A stretch of 64,000 nt of DNA from an uncultured Eubacteriales bacterium (lineage in GTDB: Bacteria > Bacillota > Clostridia > Oscillospirales > Acutalibacteraceae), in assembly GCA_910577755.1 (NCBI GenBank), contig CAJTNL010000011.1:10934-74933 (forward strand), read 5' to 3'. The translations under genes and the position numbers were made by a program. The notes below the pieces were generated by a model. The model was not told where the DNA came from and made no database searches. It saw only the letters and a program-made list of their open reading frames with translations. Below are positions 53,948-62,916 of this stretch, piece by piece (position 1 is the first letter of the stretch; each line of letters opens with the position of its first letter).

Positions 53948-54662
53948 GGAAGAGCTAAAAGCGAAATTTACAGTGCTGGAAGATAATTATAAAATTGTGA
54001 GTGAACGTGTAGCCGAGGCTGCCATAAAGTCTGGAAGAAAACCGGAAGATATTACGTTACTGGCAGCAACAAAAACGGTTTCGGTACCAGTTATCAACAG
54101 AGCTATAGAGTTGGGGGTTACTTGCATCGGAGAAAATAAGGTACAGGAGCTTTGTCAAAAATATGACCAGCTGCATTTGTCAAATTGCGATTGTCAGTTT
54201 ATTGGTCATTTGCAAACGAATAAGGTTAAGCAACTGATAGGTAAAGTCAGTATGATTCAATCGGTGGATAGTATAAGATTGGCACAGGAGATTTCAACAG
54301 TATCAGTGCAAAGAGGATTTGTAACTTCTGTTTTGATAGAGGTAAATATAGGGAAAGAAAAAAGCAAAGGTGGAATTTATTTTGAGCAAATTGAGTCTTT
54401 TTTAGCAGAAATATCGCCTTTATCAGGTATTGTGGTGAAGGGATTAATGACAATCCCTCCTGCAGATGAAAATATTTTTACAACAATGCGCTATTTTGAA
54501 AATATGTATCAAAAATTGGTTGACATTAAGTGTAAAAAATTAGATAATATATCTATAGATTATTTGTCAATGGGAATGTCGGCTGATTATGTACAAGCCA
54601 TAGAGGCAGGCGCTAATATGGTACGTGTGGGTTCAGCTTTATTTGGACAGAGAATTTATTAA
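53925..54662 (+). CDS. ylmE: YggS/YlmE-family PLP homeostasis protein
   Basis: A 245-residue single-domain PLP-binding TIM barrel. The PLP lysine lies in LLAATKTVSV, with GENKVQEL, FIGHLQTNKVK, SMGMSADYVQAIEAG and RVGSALFG as conserved blocks. The protein buffers PLP and has no known catalytic activity. The start overlaps the HlyD-like gene; ATG at 53925 or 53928. Upstream of sepF in the conserved cell-division cluster. Confidence 0.94.
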   Translation: MMENWLSEEELKAKFTVLEDNYKIVSERVAEAAIKSGRKPEDITLLAATKTVSVPVINRAIELGVTCIGENKVQELCQKYDQLHLSNCDCQFIGHLQTNKVKQLIGKVSMIQSVDSIRLAQEISTVSVQRGFVTSVLIEVNIGKEKSKGGIYFEQIESFLAEISPLSGIVVKGLMTIPPADENIFTTMRYFENMYQKLVDIKCKKLDNISIDYLSMGMSADYVQAIEAGANMVRVGSALFGQRIY

Positions 54663-54729
54663 TGAGATACATAAAATAACAGATTAACTATGTTAAAATA
54701 ACAGATACGATGATTAGGAGGAAATGACT

Positions 54730-55209
54730 ATGGCAGGTGCAAAGTTTGTTCAGAAATTTAAAGATATGTGGAATCCACCGGAGGATGAATATGAGGATTA
54801 CGAATACGATGAGCAAGCAGAAGATGTTTATGGTGAAGAAGAGCAGAATTATCATGAACCAATGCGTTACAGCCAGAGTCATATTCCGGAAAATCATTCA
54901 AATAAAGTAGTAAATATTCACGCACAATCTCAAATGCAGGTTGTGCTGTTTAAACCCAATAATTTTGGTGAAGATACAAGAGCTATTGCTGATGAATTGC
55001 TTAAAGTACATACAATTGTTTTAAATTTGGAAGATACGAATAAAGATGTTTCACGCCGTATTTTAGATTTCCTCAGTGGTGTTGCTTATGCAAATGGCGG
55101 AAAAGTAAAAAGAGTGGCTACCAGAACTTTCATCATCACTCCTTATAATGTGGATTTATCTGGTGATGATTTAATTGATGAGCTTGAAAACAGCGGTGTG
55201 TATTTTTAG
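54730..55209 (+). CDS. sepF: Cell division protein SepF
   Basis: A 159-residue FtsZ-binding protein that bundles and tethers Z-ring filaments. The N-terminus (MAGAKFVQKFKDMW) is the amphipathic membrane-targeting helix. An acidic, Tyr-rich linker follows (about 15-55), then the SepF fold with ALE-like EDTRAIADELLKVHTIVLNLED and RRILDFLSGVAYANGGK. The ATG at 54730 has AGGAGG eight bases upstream; the ATG two codons earlier is too close to it. Confidence 0.95.
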   Translation: MAGAKFVQKFKDMWNPPEDEYEDYEYDEQAEDVYGEEEQNYHEPMRYSQSHIPENHSNKVVNIHAQSQMQVVLFKPNNFGEDTRAIADELLKVHTIVLNLEDTNKDVSRRILDFLSGVAYANGGKVKRVATRTFIITPYNVDLSGDDLIDELENSGVYF

Positions 55210-55214
55210 TTATT

Positions 55215-55976
55215 ATGGTTGATAAACATTCTGCTAAACAGACAATGTTTTTGGCTAGATTACAGGATGCAATTGATTTGTGTAATAGATGGCATAAGCC
55301 GCAGTTTATCGGTTTTCTTGATGAGAATGAACGACTGGCGGCAGAAAAGTTAACATCACAAATAGGTTTTAAAAACTATATGCTTTGGGGTGGACATGCT
55401 GCTTCAGAGCGTGTAGTTTTTGGTGTCTTTCCTGACTATATGCAACCTGAAGAGCAGACTTTTCCTATTAAATCATTTACAGCATGTTTCCGGCCATGTG
55501 ATCAATTATCGCACAGAGATTTTTTAGGAGCATTTTTGTCGTTAGGCATAGAACGTGCAACGTTAGGTGACTTTTTGATTGAGGATGGTCGGTGTGTGCT
55601 GTTTGTGCGGGCTGAAATAAGCGACTATATTTTCATGCAGATGAAAAAAGTGGGGAATATTGGCATTACCTTAAAAGCAGGTGCAAAGAATCCTTTGCCG
55701 GCTGGTAGAGGATATACTGAGTTTTCTTTTGTTATTGCATCTTCAAGGTTAGATTGCGTTATAGCGGCATTTGCTGGTTATAGCCGTCAAAAGGCAAACG
55801 CTGCTATTAAGGCGGGACTTGTTACACATAATTATGAGGTGAGCCAATCTACTTCAAAAACAGTAGTTGATGGAGATAAGATTGCAATCAGAGGAAAAGG
55901 AAAATTTGTGGTGGATAATTTCGGAGCTATTACCAAAAAGGGTAAACTTAGCATATATGGTAGAAAATATAAATAA
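55215..55976 (+). CDS. ylmH: YlmH-family S4-domain RNA-binding protein
   Basis: A 253-residue protein. The N-terminal RNA-binding domain (about 10-170) is followed by an S4 domain (from about 175) with SSRLDCVIAAFAGYSRQKANAAIKAGLV. YlmH proteins are linked to ribosome rescue of peptidyl-tRNA and to cell division gene clusters. It lies five bases after sepF. ylmG, which separates these genes in Bacillus, is missing. Confidence 0.93.
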   Translation: MVDKHSAKQTMFLARLQDAIDLCNRWHKPQFIGFLDENERLAAEKLTSQIGFKNYMLWGGHAASERVVFGVFPDYMQPEEQTFPIKSFTACFRPCDQLSHRDFLGAFLSLGIERATLGDFLIEDGRCVLFVRAEISDYIFMQMKKVGNIGITLKAGAKNPLPAGRGYTEFSFVIASSRLDCVIAAFAGYSRQKANAAIKAGLVTHNYEVSQSTSKTVVDGDKIAIRGKGKFVVDNFGAITKKGKLSIYGRKYK

Positions 55977-55994
55977 TTTAGGAGGCTTTACGAT

Positions 55995-56909
55995 ATGCTT
56001 ACCGTTAACGATATTATAAATATCAGTTTTAACAAATCGAATTTTGGCGGATATAAAACTGAGGATGTAGATGTTTTCATTGATGAAGTAAAAGAATCAT
56101 ACGAATTATTGATTAAAAAGAACATTGAACAAAAAGAAGCCAATGAAAGCCTTGCTGAAGAAAATAAAAAATTATTAAAAAAAATTAGCCTTCTTGCAAA
56201 AAGAGTCGAAGAATACCGACAGGAAGAAAATGAAATTAAAAATGCGCTCATTAGCGCACAAAAATTAAGCGAAGCAGCTATTCGTGAAGCTCGTCATAAA
56301 GCTGAAATTATTATAAAAGACGCTACAATTAAAGCTGATGAAAAGGTTACTTCTGTAGATGATGAGGTTGAAGCCAAAAAAGAAGAACTGGAAAAAATGC
56401 GGCAGATAGTTTCTGATTTTAGAAAAATGCTGCTTGATAAGTATAAAGAACATTTAACATTAATTAACAATATTCCAAACCGAAAAAAGCCGTCAAAAAT
56501 AGAAGCGCCTGCGGCTTTAGAAGCAGATAAGGAAACTCAATCAAAAGAATTGCATACGCGGACTTTGGAAGAGCATATCATTGAAAAGACACCACAAGTT
56601 AATATGAAAAGTGTTGTCAGTGAAAAGCATGAAAAGGCGGAAAAAGAGAATACTTCCAATGAACTGTTAAAAACAAGTAAGGGAGATGTTTCGTCAGAGA
56701 GAACTTCTTTCATAGAAGTGGAAGAGGTGGATAGGCAACCAACGAAAAGTTTTAAACTGCAAGCCACTGGTTTTGAAAAAGAGCCAGATGAAAAACCAGG
56801 GCGTGATTTGCGTTATGATGTGCTGCAATTTGGTGAAAATTATCATACCGATGATAAGCATGACGAGCAAGAGGGGGCTTCGTCTAAGACGTTTAAACGG
56901 AAAAAATAA
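55995..56909 (+). CDS. divIVA: Septum/pole site determinant DivIVA
   Basis: A 304-residue coiled-coil protein that senses curved membrane. The N-terminal lipid-binding domain has INISFNKSNFGGYKTEDVDVFIDEV. A long coiled coil runs from about 30 to 150. The remaining 150 residues are charged and probably disordered, much longer than in Bacillus (164 residues total), and could host partner-binding sites. ATG with TAGGAGG upstream. Sits between ylmH and ileS as expected. Confidence 0.94.
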   Translation: MLTVNDIINISFNKSNFGGYKTEDVDVFIDEVKESYELLIKKNIEQKEANESLAEENKKLLKKISLLAKRVEEYRQEENEIKNALISAQKLSEAAIREARHKAEIIIKDATIKADEKVTSVDDEVEAKKEELEKMRQIVSDFRKMLLDKYKEHLTLINNIPNRKKPSKIEAPAALEADKETQSKELHTRTLEEHIIEKTPQVNMKSVVSEKHEKAEKENTSNELLKTSKGDVSSERTSFIEVEEVDRQPTKSFKLQATGFEKEPDEKPGRDLRYDVLQFGENYHTDDKHDEQEGASSKTFKRKK

Positions 56910-56935
56910 TCCATATTAAGGAGAGACGATTTAGA

Positions 56936-59731
56936 ATGTCACAAGATTACAAAAATACGCTGAACTTACCAAAAACTGATTTTTCGATGCAGGCAGGCTT
57001 GCCGAAGAAAGAACCCATAATATTAGAAAAGTGGGAACAGGCCGGTATTTATGAAAAATTGATGAAAAAGAATGAGGGTAAACCGCGATTTATTTTACAT
57101 GACGGACCTCCGTATGCAAATGGAGATATTCATTTGGGTACCGCTTTAAATAAAACTTTAAAAGATTTTATTGTTCGATATAAAAATATGTCCGGTTTTC
57201 AAGCTCCATATGTACCGGGATGGGACACGCATGGGTTACCTACTGAATTAAAAGCGCGCAAACAGGCCGGGGTTGAGAATTCCAGCACTATTTCAGATGT
57301 AACATTAAGAGAAATGTGCCGTAAATTTACTTTGGGGTATCTTGATGATCAAAGAACACAATTTAAGCGTATTGGCGGTCTTGGTCAGTGGAATGATCCG
57401 TATATTACACTGACACGTGATTTTGAGGCAACACAAATTGAAATTTTTTCTAAAATGGCTACAAACGGCTATATTTATAAAGGATTAAAACCTGTTCATT
57501 GGTGTCCGGATTGTGTAACAGCTTTAGCAGAAGCTGAAATTGAATATGCAGAGGATTCCTGCTATTCTGTTTATGTAAAATTTGCTGTATGCGACGACAA
57601 AGGTTTGTTGTCTCAATTTGGCGTTGATACTAACAAAGCCTATTTTGTAATTTGGACAACGACTACATGGACATTACCTGCAAACCTTGCAATTTGTGTG
57701 GGTTCTACGTTTGAATATTCTGTAGTTAGATGTGACGGTGAATTTTATATCATAGCAACTGCGTTATATGAAAAAGTAATGGAAATTGCAGGTAAAACAG
57801 ATTATGAAATCGTGGGTGTTTTGAAAGGTGAACAGCTGGAGTATATGAAAGCAAAGCACCCTTTCCTTGATAGAGAATCTCTAGTGATTGTAGGTGATCA
57901 CGTAACATTAGATAGCGGTACTGGTTGTGTCCATACAGCGCCGGGACATGGTGTAGACGACTATAATATTTGTAAGAATTATCCGGACATTGCAATTATT
58001 GTACCTGTAGATCATCATGGCAAAATGACACAAGAGGCTGGGGAACAGTTTGCGGGTCTTTCTACAGATGATGCGAGCCGCGCAATTGGTAAGCATTTAG
58101 AAAAAACCGGTGCAATGTTTGCGGCTCAAAGAATTGTTCACCAATATCCACACTGCTGGCGTTGTAAAAATCCTGTGCTGTTCCGTGCAACAGAGCAGTG
58201 GTTCTGTTCGGTTGATGATATTAAAGAACAAGCAGTGGAAGCCATTCAAAAAGTGAAGTGGATTCCAGGTTGGGGACAGGATCGTATTACCTCTATGGTG
58301 CAGGACAGAAATGACTGGTGTATTTCCCGTCAACGCAGATGGGGTGTTCCGATTCCAATTTTTTATTGCAAAAAATGCGGTGAACCCTTAATCTCAAAAG
58401 AGGCAATGGCGGCTGTATCTGAGTTATTCCGTACTGAAGGTTCCGATCAATGGTATGTAAAGCCGGCAGGAGAAATTGTTCCGGCAGGTATTGCATGTCA
58501 AAAATGTGGGCATACCCATTTTGATAAAGAAAAAGATATTATGGATGTTTGGTTCGACTCCGGTGTTACCCATGCGGCAGTATTAGATAAAAGATCGAGT
58601 TTACATTGGCCAGCAGATATGTATCTGGAGGGAGCTGATCAATATCGTGGTTGGTTTCAGTCTTCTTTGTTGACGGCAGTTGCCTGGCGCGGAGAGGCCC
58701 CTTATCGCACGGTTGTGACGCATGGTTGGGTAGTAGACGGAGAAGGCAGAAAAATGTCTAAGTCCTTGTCTAATGGTGTTGCCCCCAATAAAATTATTGA
58801 ACAGTATGGTGCCGATATTTTGCGTTTATGGGTTGCATCCTCTGATTACCATGCTGATATTAGAATTTCTCCAGAAATACTAAAGCAGTTGTCTGATGCG
58901 TATCGAAAGATTCGTAATACGGCTAGATTTATTTTAGGGAATTTGGCAGATTTTGATCCGGATTTTCACAGTGTTTCAAACAATGAACTGCAACCTATCG
59001 ATCGTTGGGCATTACACAGATTTGATATGGTAAATCAAAAAGTTCGCACCGGTTACGATGCTTATGAGTTTCATCAGGTGTACCACGTTATTCATAACTT
59101 TTGTGTGGTTGATATGTCTAATTTTTATTTAGATGTAATTAAGGATCGCTTGTATGTGGAAAAAGCAGACAGTAAGGGCAGACGTGCGGCACAAACTGCT
59201 ATGTATATTATTTTAGATGGTATGACAAGATTGATTTCTCCCATTTTGCCGTATACTTCTGATGAAATTTGGCAGGCTATGAAGCATGACGTTTCTGCTG
59301 ATCCTGAAAATATTGTACTAAATCAAATGCCGCAATTAACTGGCGTTGACGTTGATGAAACATTTATCCAAACATGGGATTGTATTCACAATATTCGTGA
59401 CACTGTAAAAAAAGCATTGGAGCTTGCACGTAACGGAAAAATCATTGGAGCTTCTCTTGATGCAAAGGTGCAGCTATTTTGTGACGGAGATATGTACAAT
59501 TTTGTCAAATCGGTTGAAAAGGAATTGCCAGTTGTATTGATTGTTTCACAAGTTGAGGTCATAAAAGGCGGTAAAGGTGCATTTGTAAGCGAAGAGATGG
59601 AGGAGCTTACAGTAACGGTTTTACCAGCAGAGGGTGAAAAATGTGCACGTTGCTGGACTTACAGTGATACAGTGGGGAGCAGTGCTGTGCATCCTGAAGT
59701 TTGTGCGCATTGTGCGTCTGTGTTAGAATAA
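56936..59731 (+). CDS. ileS: Isoleucyl-tRNA synthetase
   Basis: A 931-residue class I synthetase. The HIGH motif is DIHLGTA in PPYANGDIHLG; KMSKS appears as GRKMSKSLSNG. The CP1 editing domain includes WTTTTWTLPAN and GTGCVHTAPGHG. The C-terminal zinc site is CARCWTYS...CAHC, so it is the bacterial (ileS1) type, expected to be mupirocin-sensitive. There is no T-box leader: only 26 bases separate it from divIVA. Confidence 0.97.
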   Translation: MSQDYKNTLNLPKTDFSMQAGLPKKEPIILEKWEQAGIYEKLMKKNEGKPRFILHDGPPYANGDIHLGTALNKTLKDFIVRYKNMSGFQAPYVPGWDTHGLPTELKARKQAGVENSSTISDVTLREMCRKFTLGYLDDQRTQFKRIGGLGQWNDPYITLTRDFEATQIEIFSKMATNGYIYKGLKPVHWCPDCVTALAEAEIEYAEDSCYSVYVKFAVCDDKGLLSQFGVDTNKAYFVIWTTTTWTLPANLAICVGSTFEYSVVRCDGEFYIIATALYEKVMEIAGKTDYEIVGVLKGEQLEYMKAKHPFLDRESLVIVGDHVTLDSGTGCVHTAPGHGVDDYNICKNYPDIAIIVPVDHHGKMTQEAGEQFAGLSTDDASRAIGKHLEKTGAMFAAQRIVHQYPHCWRCKNPVLFRATEQWFCSVDDIKEQAVEAIQKVKWIPGWGQDRITSMVQDRNDWCISRQRRWGVPIPIFYCKKCGEPLISKEAMAAVSELFRTEGSDQWYVKPAGEIVPAGIACQKCGHTHFDKEKDIMDVWFDSGVTHAAVLDKRSSLHWPADMYLEGADQYRGWFQSSLLTAVAWRGEAPYRTVVTHGWVVDGEGRKMSKSLSNGVAPNKIIEQYGADILRLWVASSDYHADIRISPEILKQLSDAYRKIRNTARFILGNLADFDPDFHSVSNNELQPIDRWALHRFDMVNQKVRTGYDAYEFHQVYHVIHNFCVVDMSNFYLDVIKDRLYVEKADSKGRRAAQTAMYIILDGMTRLISPILPYTSDEIWQAMKHDVSADPENIVLNQMPQLTGVDVDETFIQTWDCIHNIRDTVKKALELARNGKIIGASLDAKVQLFCDGDMYNFVKSVEKELPVVLIVSQVEVIKGGKGAFVSEEMEELTVTVLPAEGEKCARCWTYSDTVGSSAVHPEVCAHCASVLE

Positions 59732-59736
59732 ATAGG

Positions 59737-59771
59737 GAAAAAAGGGTGGGCAACATGTTCACCCTTTTTTC
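59737..59771 (+). terminator. Terminator between ileS and lspA
   Basis: GAAAAAAGGGTG/CACCCTTTTTTC form a perfect 12-bp stem, extended by wobbles, five bases after the ileS stop. It probably lowers read-through into lspA. Confidence 0.8.
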
Positions 59772-59794
59772 AAACAAAGTACGGAGGTGGTTGT

Positions 59795-60316
59795 GTGTTA
59801 GCGGTATTTGCTTTGATTGGTGCTGCGGTACTGGTGGTAGTCGATCAGATTATTAAATTTTTAGCCACAACATATATAAAACCGATTGGGACATTAGAAC
59901 TGATTCCCGGGTTTTTAGATTTTACCTATTACGGTAATGACGGCGCAGCATTTGGTATTTTATCGAGTCAGACTTGGATTTTTATAATTGTTACGGCATT
60001 GGTGTGTATTGTTTTAATAGCAGGACTATTTGTATATAAAAAACATACCACTCTTTCACGCATGGCGTGTGCATTAATTATTGCGGGCGGTTTAGGTAAT
60101 TTAATAGATCGTGTTTTTAATAACGGTTATGTTGTAGATTATATTCATTTTAAATTTTTTCCTCCTATTTTTAACTTTGCAGATTGTTGCGTGACAATTG
60201 GTGTTGTGTTGTTATTTATTTATATAATATTTTGTTCCGATTCCTTACGCAAACAAACTTACGCAAAGAAAAATAAAAAGGGGAAACATATAAAAAATGG
60301 AAACCACCGTGAATAA
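59795..60316 (+). CDS. lspA: Lipoprotein signal peptidase
   Basis: A 173-residue membrane aspartyl protease that removes signal peptides from prolipoproteins. Four helices are seen. Catalytic aspartates are in GGLGNLIDRVFNNGYVVDY and FNFADCCVTIG, with DGAAFGIL upstream. The C-terminus has an unusual Lys-rich tail. GTG start with GGAGG seven bases upstream. Overlaps the start of rluD by 20 bases. Confidence 0.96.
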   Translation: MLAVFALIGAAVLVVVDQIIKFLATTYIKPIGTLELIPGFLDFTYYGNDGAAFGILSSQTWIFIIVTALVCIVLIAGLFVYKKHTTLSRMACALIIAGGLGNLIDRVFNNGYVVDYIHFKFFPPIFNFADCCVTIGVVLLFIYIIFCSDSLRKQTYAKKNKKGKHIKNGNHRE

Positions 60317-61238
60317 TCAAGCGCAGCAGTTTTCCTTTATTTTAGAACAAACAGATGTTGGACAGAGGCTGGATAAGTTCTTGCAACTAAAATTGCCTGA
60401 TTTGACTCGTTCGGCAGTACAAAAACTCATAGAGCAGGGATATGCTACAAAAAATGGAATTACCATCAGCAAAAATGAGAAAGGTAATGCGGGCGATTGT
60501 ATTACAATTACAATACCTGCACCAATATCCATGGAAGTGACGGCACAGAATATTCCTCTTGAAATTATGTATGAGGATGATGATTTACTTGTAGTGAATA
60601 AACCTAAGGGTATGGTAGTGCATCCAGCTGTAGGGAATTATGATGGAACTTTGGTGAATGCTCTACTGTATCATTGTGGAAATTCTCTTTCAGGCATCAA
60701 TGGTGTAATACGCCCTGGCATTGTGCATCGTATTGATAAAGATACCAGCGGTTTGTTAATTGTAGCGAAAAATGATCGTACTCACCACAAATTGGCACAG
60801 CAGATAAAAGAGCACAGCTTTACTAGAATATACGAAGCAGTTGTTTATGGTAATATCAAGAAAGAAAAAGGCACTATTGAGGCCTCAATAGGACGTCATC
60901 CGGCAGACCGTAAAAAAATGACGGTTACAGATAAAAATGCGCGTCATGCAGTGACTCATTATAGCGTTTTGGAACGGTTTAATGATTTTACGCATGTTCA
61001 GTTAAAGCTTGAAACAGGAAGAACTCATCAAATTCGTGTGCATATGGCACATATAGGACATCCTGTTGCAGGAGATTCGATTTATGGTGTAAAAAAGGTA
61101 CTTACATCCCTTGGCGGCCAATGTTTACATGCAAAGGTAATTGGATTTATGCATCCTGCTTCGGGGAAGTATTTGGAAATCAATAGTGAACTTCCCACTT
61201 ACTTCACACAATTTCTGGGTAAGCTGCGGAAGCTGTAA
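60297..61238 (+). CDS. rluD: RluA/RluD-family 23S rRNA pseudouridine synthase
   Basis: A 313-residue enzyme. An N-terminal S4 domain (about 17-75) precedes the catalytic domain, with the catalytic aspartate in HRIDKDTSGLLIVAK and TGRTHQIRVHMAHIGHPVAGD. It converts specific uridines in 23S rRNA; the exact site is inferred from the family. ATG at 60297 has AAGGGG about 13 bases before it, and a GTG four codons later is an alternative start. Follows lspA as in Bacillus. Confidence 0.93.
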   Translation: METTVNNQAQQFSFILEQTDVGQRLDKFLQLKLPDLTRSAVQKLIEQGYATKNGITISKNEKGNAGDCITITIPAPISMEVTAQNIPLEIMYEDDDLLVVNKPKGMVVHPAVGNYDGTLVNALLYHCGNSLSGINGVIRPGIVHRIDKDTSGLLIVAKNDRTHHKLAQQIKEHSFTRIYEAVVYGNIKKEKGTIEASIGRHPADRKKMTVTDKNARHAVTHYSVLERFNDFTHVQLKLETGRTHQIRVHMAHIGHPVAGDSIYGVKKVLTSLGGQCLHAKVIGFMHPASGKYLEINSELPTYFTQFLGKLRKL

Positions 61239-61264
61239 AGAATTTTGTAAAGAAGTGAACAATT

Positions 61265-61645
61265 ATGGAAAATGAAAAACGTCATATTTGGTTTTTGATT
61301 GCAATTGCATTGATACTTTGCGCTGTGTTAATCGGCTATAATATTCTATTTGTTAAAGAACCGCAGGCGATTGTTGTGCAGACGGATATAGCAGAGGGTA
61401 CAGATAATAATTTTCTCATAGCAGAGGAGGGGGATATTACACCCAGTGGAAAAGTGAATATTAACACGGCTAGCGCAGAAGAAATGAAGGAGGAGCTGGA
61501 CGGCATTGGTGAAGTCATTGCACAACGTATTGTAAGCTATAGAGAAACTAATGGACCGTTTGCTGATATTCAACAAATCCAGAATGTTTCTGGTATTGGC
61601 GATAAAAAATTTGCGGCCATTGAAGATAAAATTACTGTTTCGTAA
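61265..61645 (+). CDS. comEA: ComEA-like helix-hairpin-helix protein
   Basis: A 126-residue membrane-anchored protein. One membrane helix (about 8-28), a short extracytoplasmic linker, then the ComEA HhH domain: GKVNINTASAEEM, LDGIGEVIAQRIVSYRET and IQNVSGIGDKKFAAIEDKI. ComEA binds incoming DNA outside the membrane in transformation. The SLBB domain of Bacillus ComEA is missing, and comEB/comEC are not adjacent, so a competence role is uncertain. Starts 26 bases after rluD with AAAGAAG upstream. Confidence 0.85.
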   Translation: MENEKRHIWFLIAIALILCAVLIGYNILFVKEPQAIVVQTDIAEGTDNNFLIAEEGDITPSGKVNINTASAEEMKEELDGIGEVIAQRIVSYRETNGPFADIQQIQNVSGIGDKKFAAIEDKITVS

Positions 61646-61646
61646 C

Positions 61647-61709
61647 AGGTTGAGCCTGCTTTTGAGTCCCAAATTGTAGCTTGTTGCAGGCAGGAGAGAA
61701 AAAATCAGT
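61647..61709 (+). repeat. Imperfect repeat element, copy 1
   Basis: It begins CAGGTTGAGCCTGCTT and ends AGCTTGTTGCAGGCAGGAGA then GAAAAAA. The same blocks recur in copy 2. GCCTGC and GCAGGC could pair to form a hairpin. It starts right after the comEA stop. Confidence 0.45.
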
Positions 61710-61924
61710 TTTCAATGATTATATTTATAACGTAAAAGTATTTTGCAATTTTCACAAAAAACTGTAGAACATAAGGTCAGTTCCTTTGAGCACTCGTCGC
61801 AACGAGCAAAGTACTACATACTTAATAGAAATTAGGAAAGTAGGGTAGAATACAATATACAGTGGATATTGTATTCTGGAGAATCCCTTTATCGGTTTTT
61901 CTGGTTAGATATATGTCCAACGGC

Positions 61925-62005
61925 AGGTTGAGCTTGCTTCAAAACCTTCCCCTTAGGTATACGATGTAAATTCTCAGCTTTTGTAGGTGAGAGAGAAAAC
62001 ACAGC
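61925..62005 (+). repeat. Imperfect repeat element, copy 2
   Basis: It begins CAGGTTGAGCTTGCTT and ends AGCTTTTGTAGGTGAGAGAG then AAAAC, with an unrelated 34-base insert between the shared blocks. It runs into the terminator. Confidence 0.45.
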
Positions 62006-62029
62006 AGGTTTATAAACCTGCTGTGTTTT
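61996..62029. terminator. Strong terminator (perfect 34-base palindrome)
   Basis: AAAACACAGCAGGTTTA is followed directly by its reverse complement, then TTGCG, giving a GC-rich stem with A/T tracts on both sides. No coding gene ends immediately before it on either strand, apart from comEA 350 bases upstream. Confidence 0.8.
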
Positions 62030-62157
62030 TTGCGAGAAGCTGTTTTGTAACAATTCCTTTTACATTGGAATAGTTTTACATCGGTTAATGATTATGTAGT
62101 TTATACAATAACAAGCAGCATAGAATAGATGCTCTTTATCAATAAATTTATCATTTT

Positions 62158-62346
62158 TTATTTGCAAATGGTATGATCATCTACGGGAATAATCCCATTT
62201 TCCGTTTCGTATTCTTTGACGCAATGCTGCGCTAAAAATTCCAATTGTGCATTCAATGATCGCATGTTTTGTTTTGCTGCAAAAGAAATTTTATACAGTA
62301 ATTCCGGATCGAAACGGATTCCAGTTTGAATTTTATTGGTAGCCAT
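62158..62346 (-). CDS. Small Arc/ribbon-helix-helix-type DNA-binding protein
   Basis: A 62-residue protein: MATNKIQTGIRFDPELLYKI gives the N-terminal strand and first helix of an RHH fold, and QNMRSLNAQLEFLAQHCVKEY the second helix. Such proteins are usual in mobile elements and toxin-antitoxin loci. The start at 62346 has GCGAGGTG upstream. It is divergent from a broken XRE-type gene. Confidence 0.75.
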   Translation of the reverse strand: MATNKIQTGIRFDPELLYKISFAAKQNMRSLNAQLEFLAQHCVKEYETENGIIPVDDHTICK

Positions 62347-62439
62347 GATAACACCTCGCAATTATATTGATAACATTATAACCAGTTTTTTCTTGAATTC
62401 ATACAAACAAAGTTTATCATATTGTTAGGTGGTAGCATT

Positions 62440-62672
62440 ATGAGCAATGAAGATGAGGTACGTATTTTTGCCAAAATATTCGTTATTTAAAAGTGAGCCA
62501 TCATTTATCACAATTACAAATGGCTAAAAAGCTTGGTATTTGTTTACACAGCTTGCTTATGTTGGAGAACGGTACAATACATCTAAAACTAAGTTGCAAT
62601 GTTTTGTTCCGTATACAGCATAGCTTTAACATTCATCCGAAAGACATGTTTTTACCACTAAATAAGGAATAG
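62440..62672 (+). pseudogene. Frameshifted XRE-family HTH gene
   Basis: The ATG frame reads MSNEDEVRIFAKIFVI and stops at TAA. A second frame continues with CQNIRYLKVSHHLSQLQMAK, a helix-turn-helix (AKKLGICLHSLLMLENG), then CNVLFRIQHSFNIHPKDMF and TAG at 62670-62672. One base appears to be missing within the T-run at 62464-62469. The rebuilt product would be about 78 residues, matching small clostridial XRE regulators of mobile elements. TAGGTGG is a plausible ribosome site. Confidence 0.65.
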
Positions 62673-62807
62673 AAAACGAGTGTTTACAGTATATTATTTG
62701 ATATGACTAATCATTATATTGTAATATTTTGTTATGATGAGATGAATACTGTTGTAAGCTGCTTAATATGTTATAAAATTTTCATAATAGGTAAAAAGCG
62801 TTTTTGT

Positions 62808-62844
62808 TTATAAATAAAAAAGCAAAAGGAAATTTCCTTTTGCT
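62808..62844 (-). terminator. Terminator facing out of the recombinase gene
   Basis: The perfect palindrome AGCAAAAGGAAATTTCCTTT+TGCT (62821-62844) is followed on the minus strand by TTTTTTATTT. A second, imperfect stem (GATGCGGTACAGT/ACTGCACCGTATC, 62873-62910) lies just before it. Confidence 0.7.
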
Positions 62845-62916
62845 GTCGCCAGATACGGATACTTTTATGTAGGATGCGGTACAGTTTCATTTGAAGGACT
62901 GCACCGTATCATTTTA

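Larger units (their letters stand above)
61775..62030 (+). ncRNA. Candidate structured non-coding RNA
   Basis: About 250 bases without a coding frame. A two-part stem (CTTTG+CTCGT with ACGAG+CAAAG, about 61783-61810) is followed by a perfect 11-bp stem GAATACAATAT/ATATTGTATTC (61848-61876), then TCTCA/TGAGA, and a very strong terminator. I could not match it to tmRNA, RNase P, SRP, a T-box or a riboswitch; 6S RNA is possible on size only. Strand is assigned from the terminator. Confidence 0.35.

Noticed and set aside
56910..56935. T-box leader for ileS
   Set aside because: Only 26 bases separate divIVA from ileS, and no T-box sequence is present.
61646..62030. tmRNA, RNase P, SRP RNA, or glycine/T-box riboswitch
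   Set aside because: Their conserved core sequences are not visible; 6S RNA could not be shown either.
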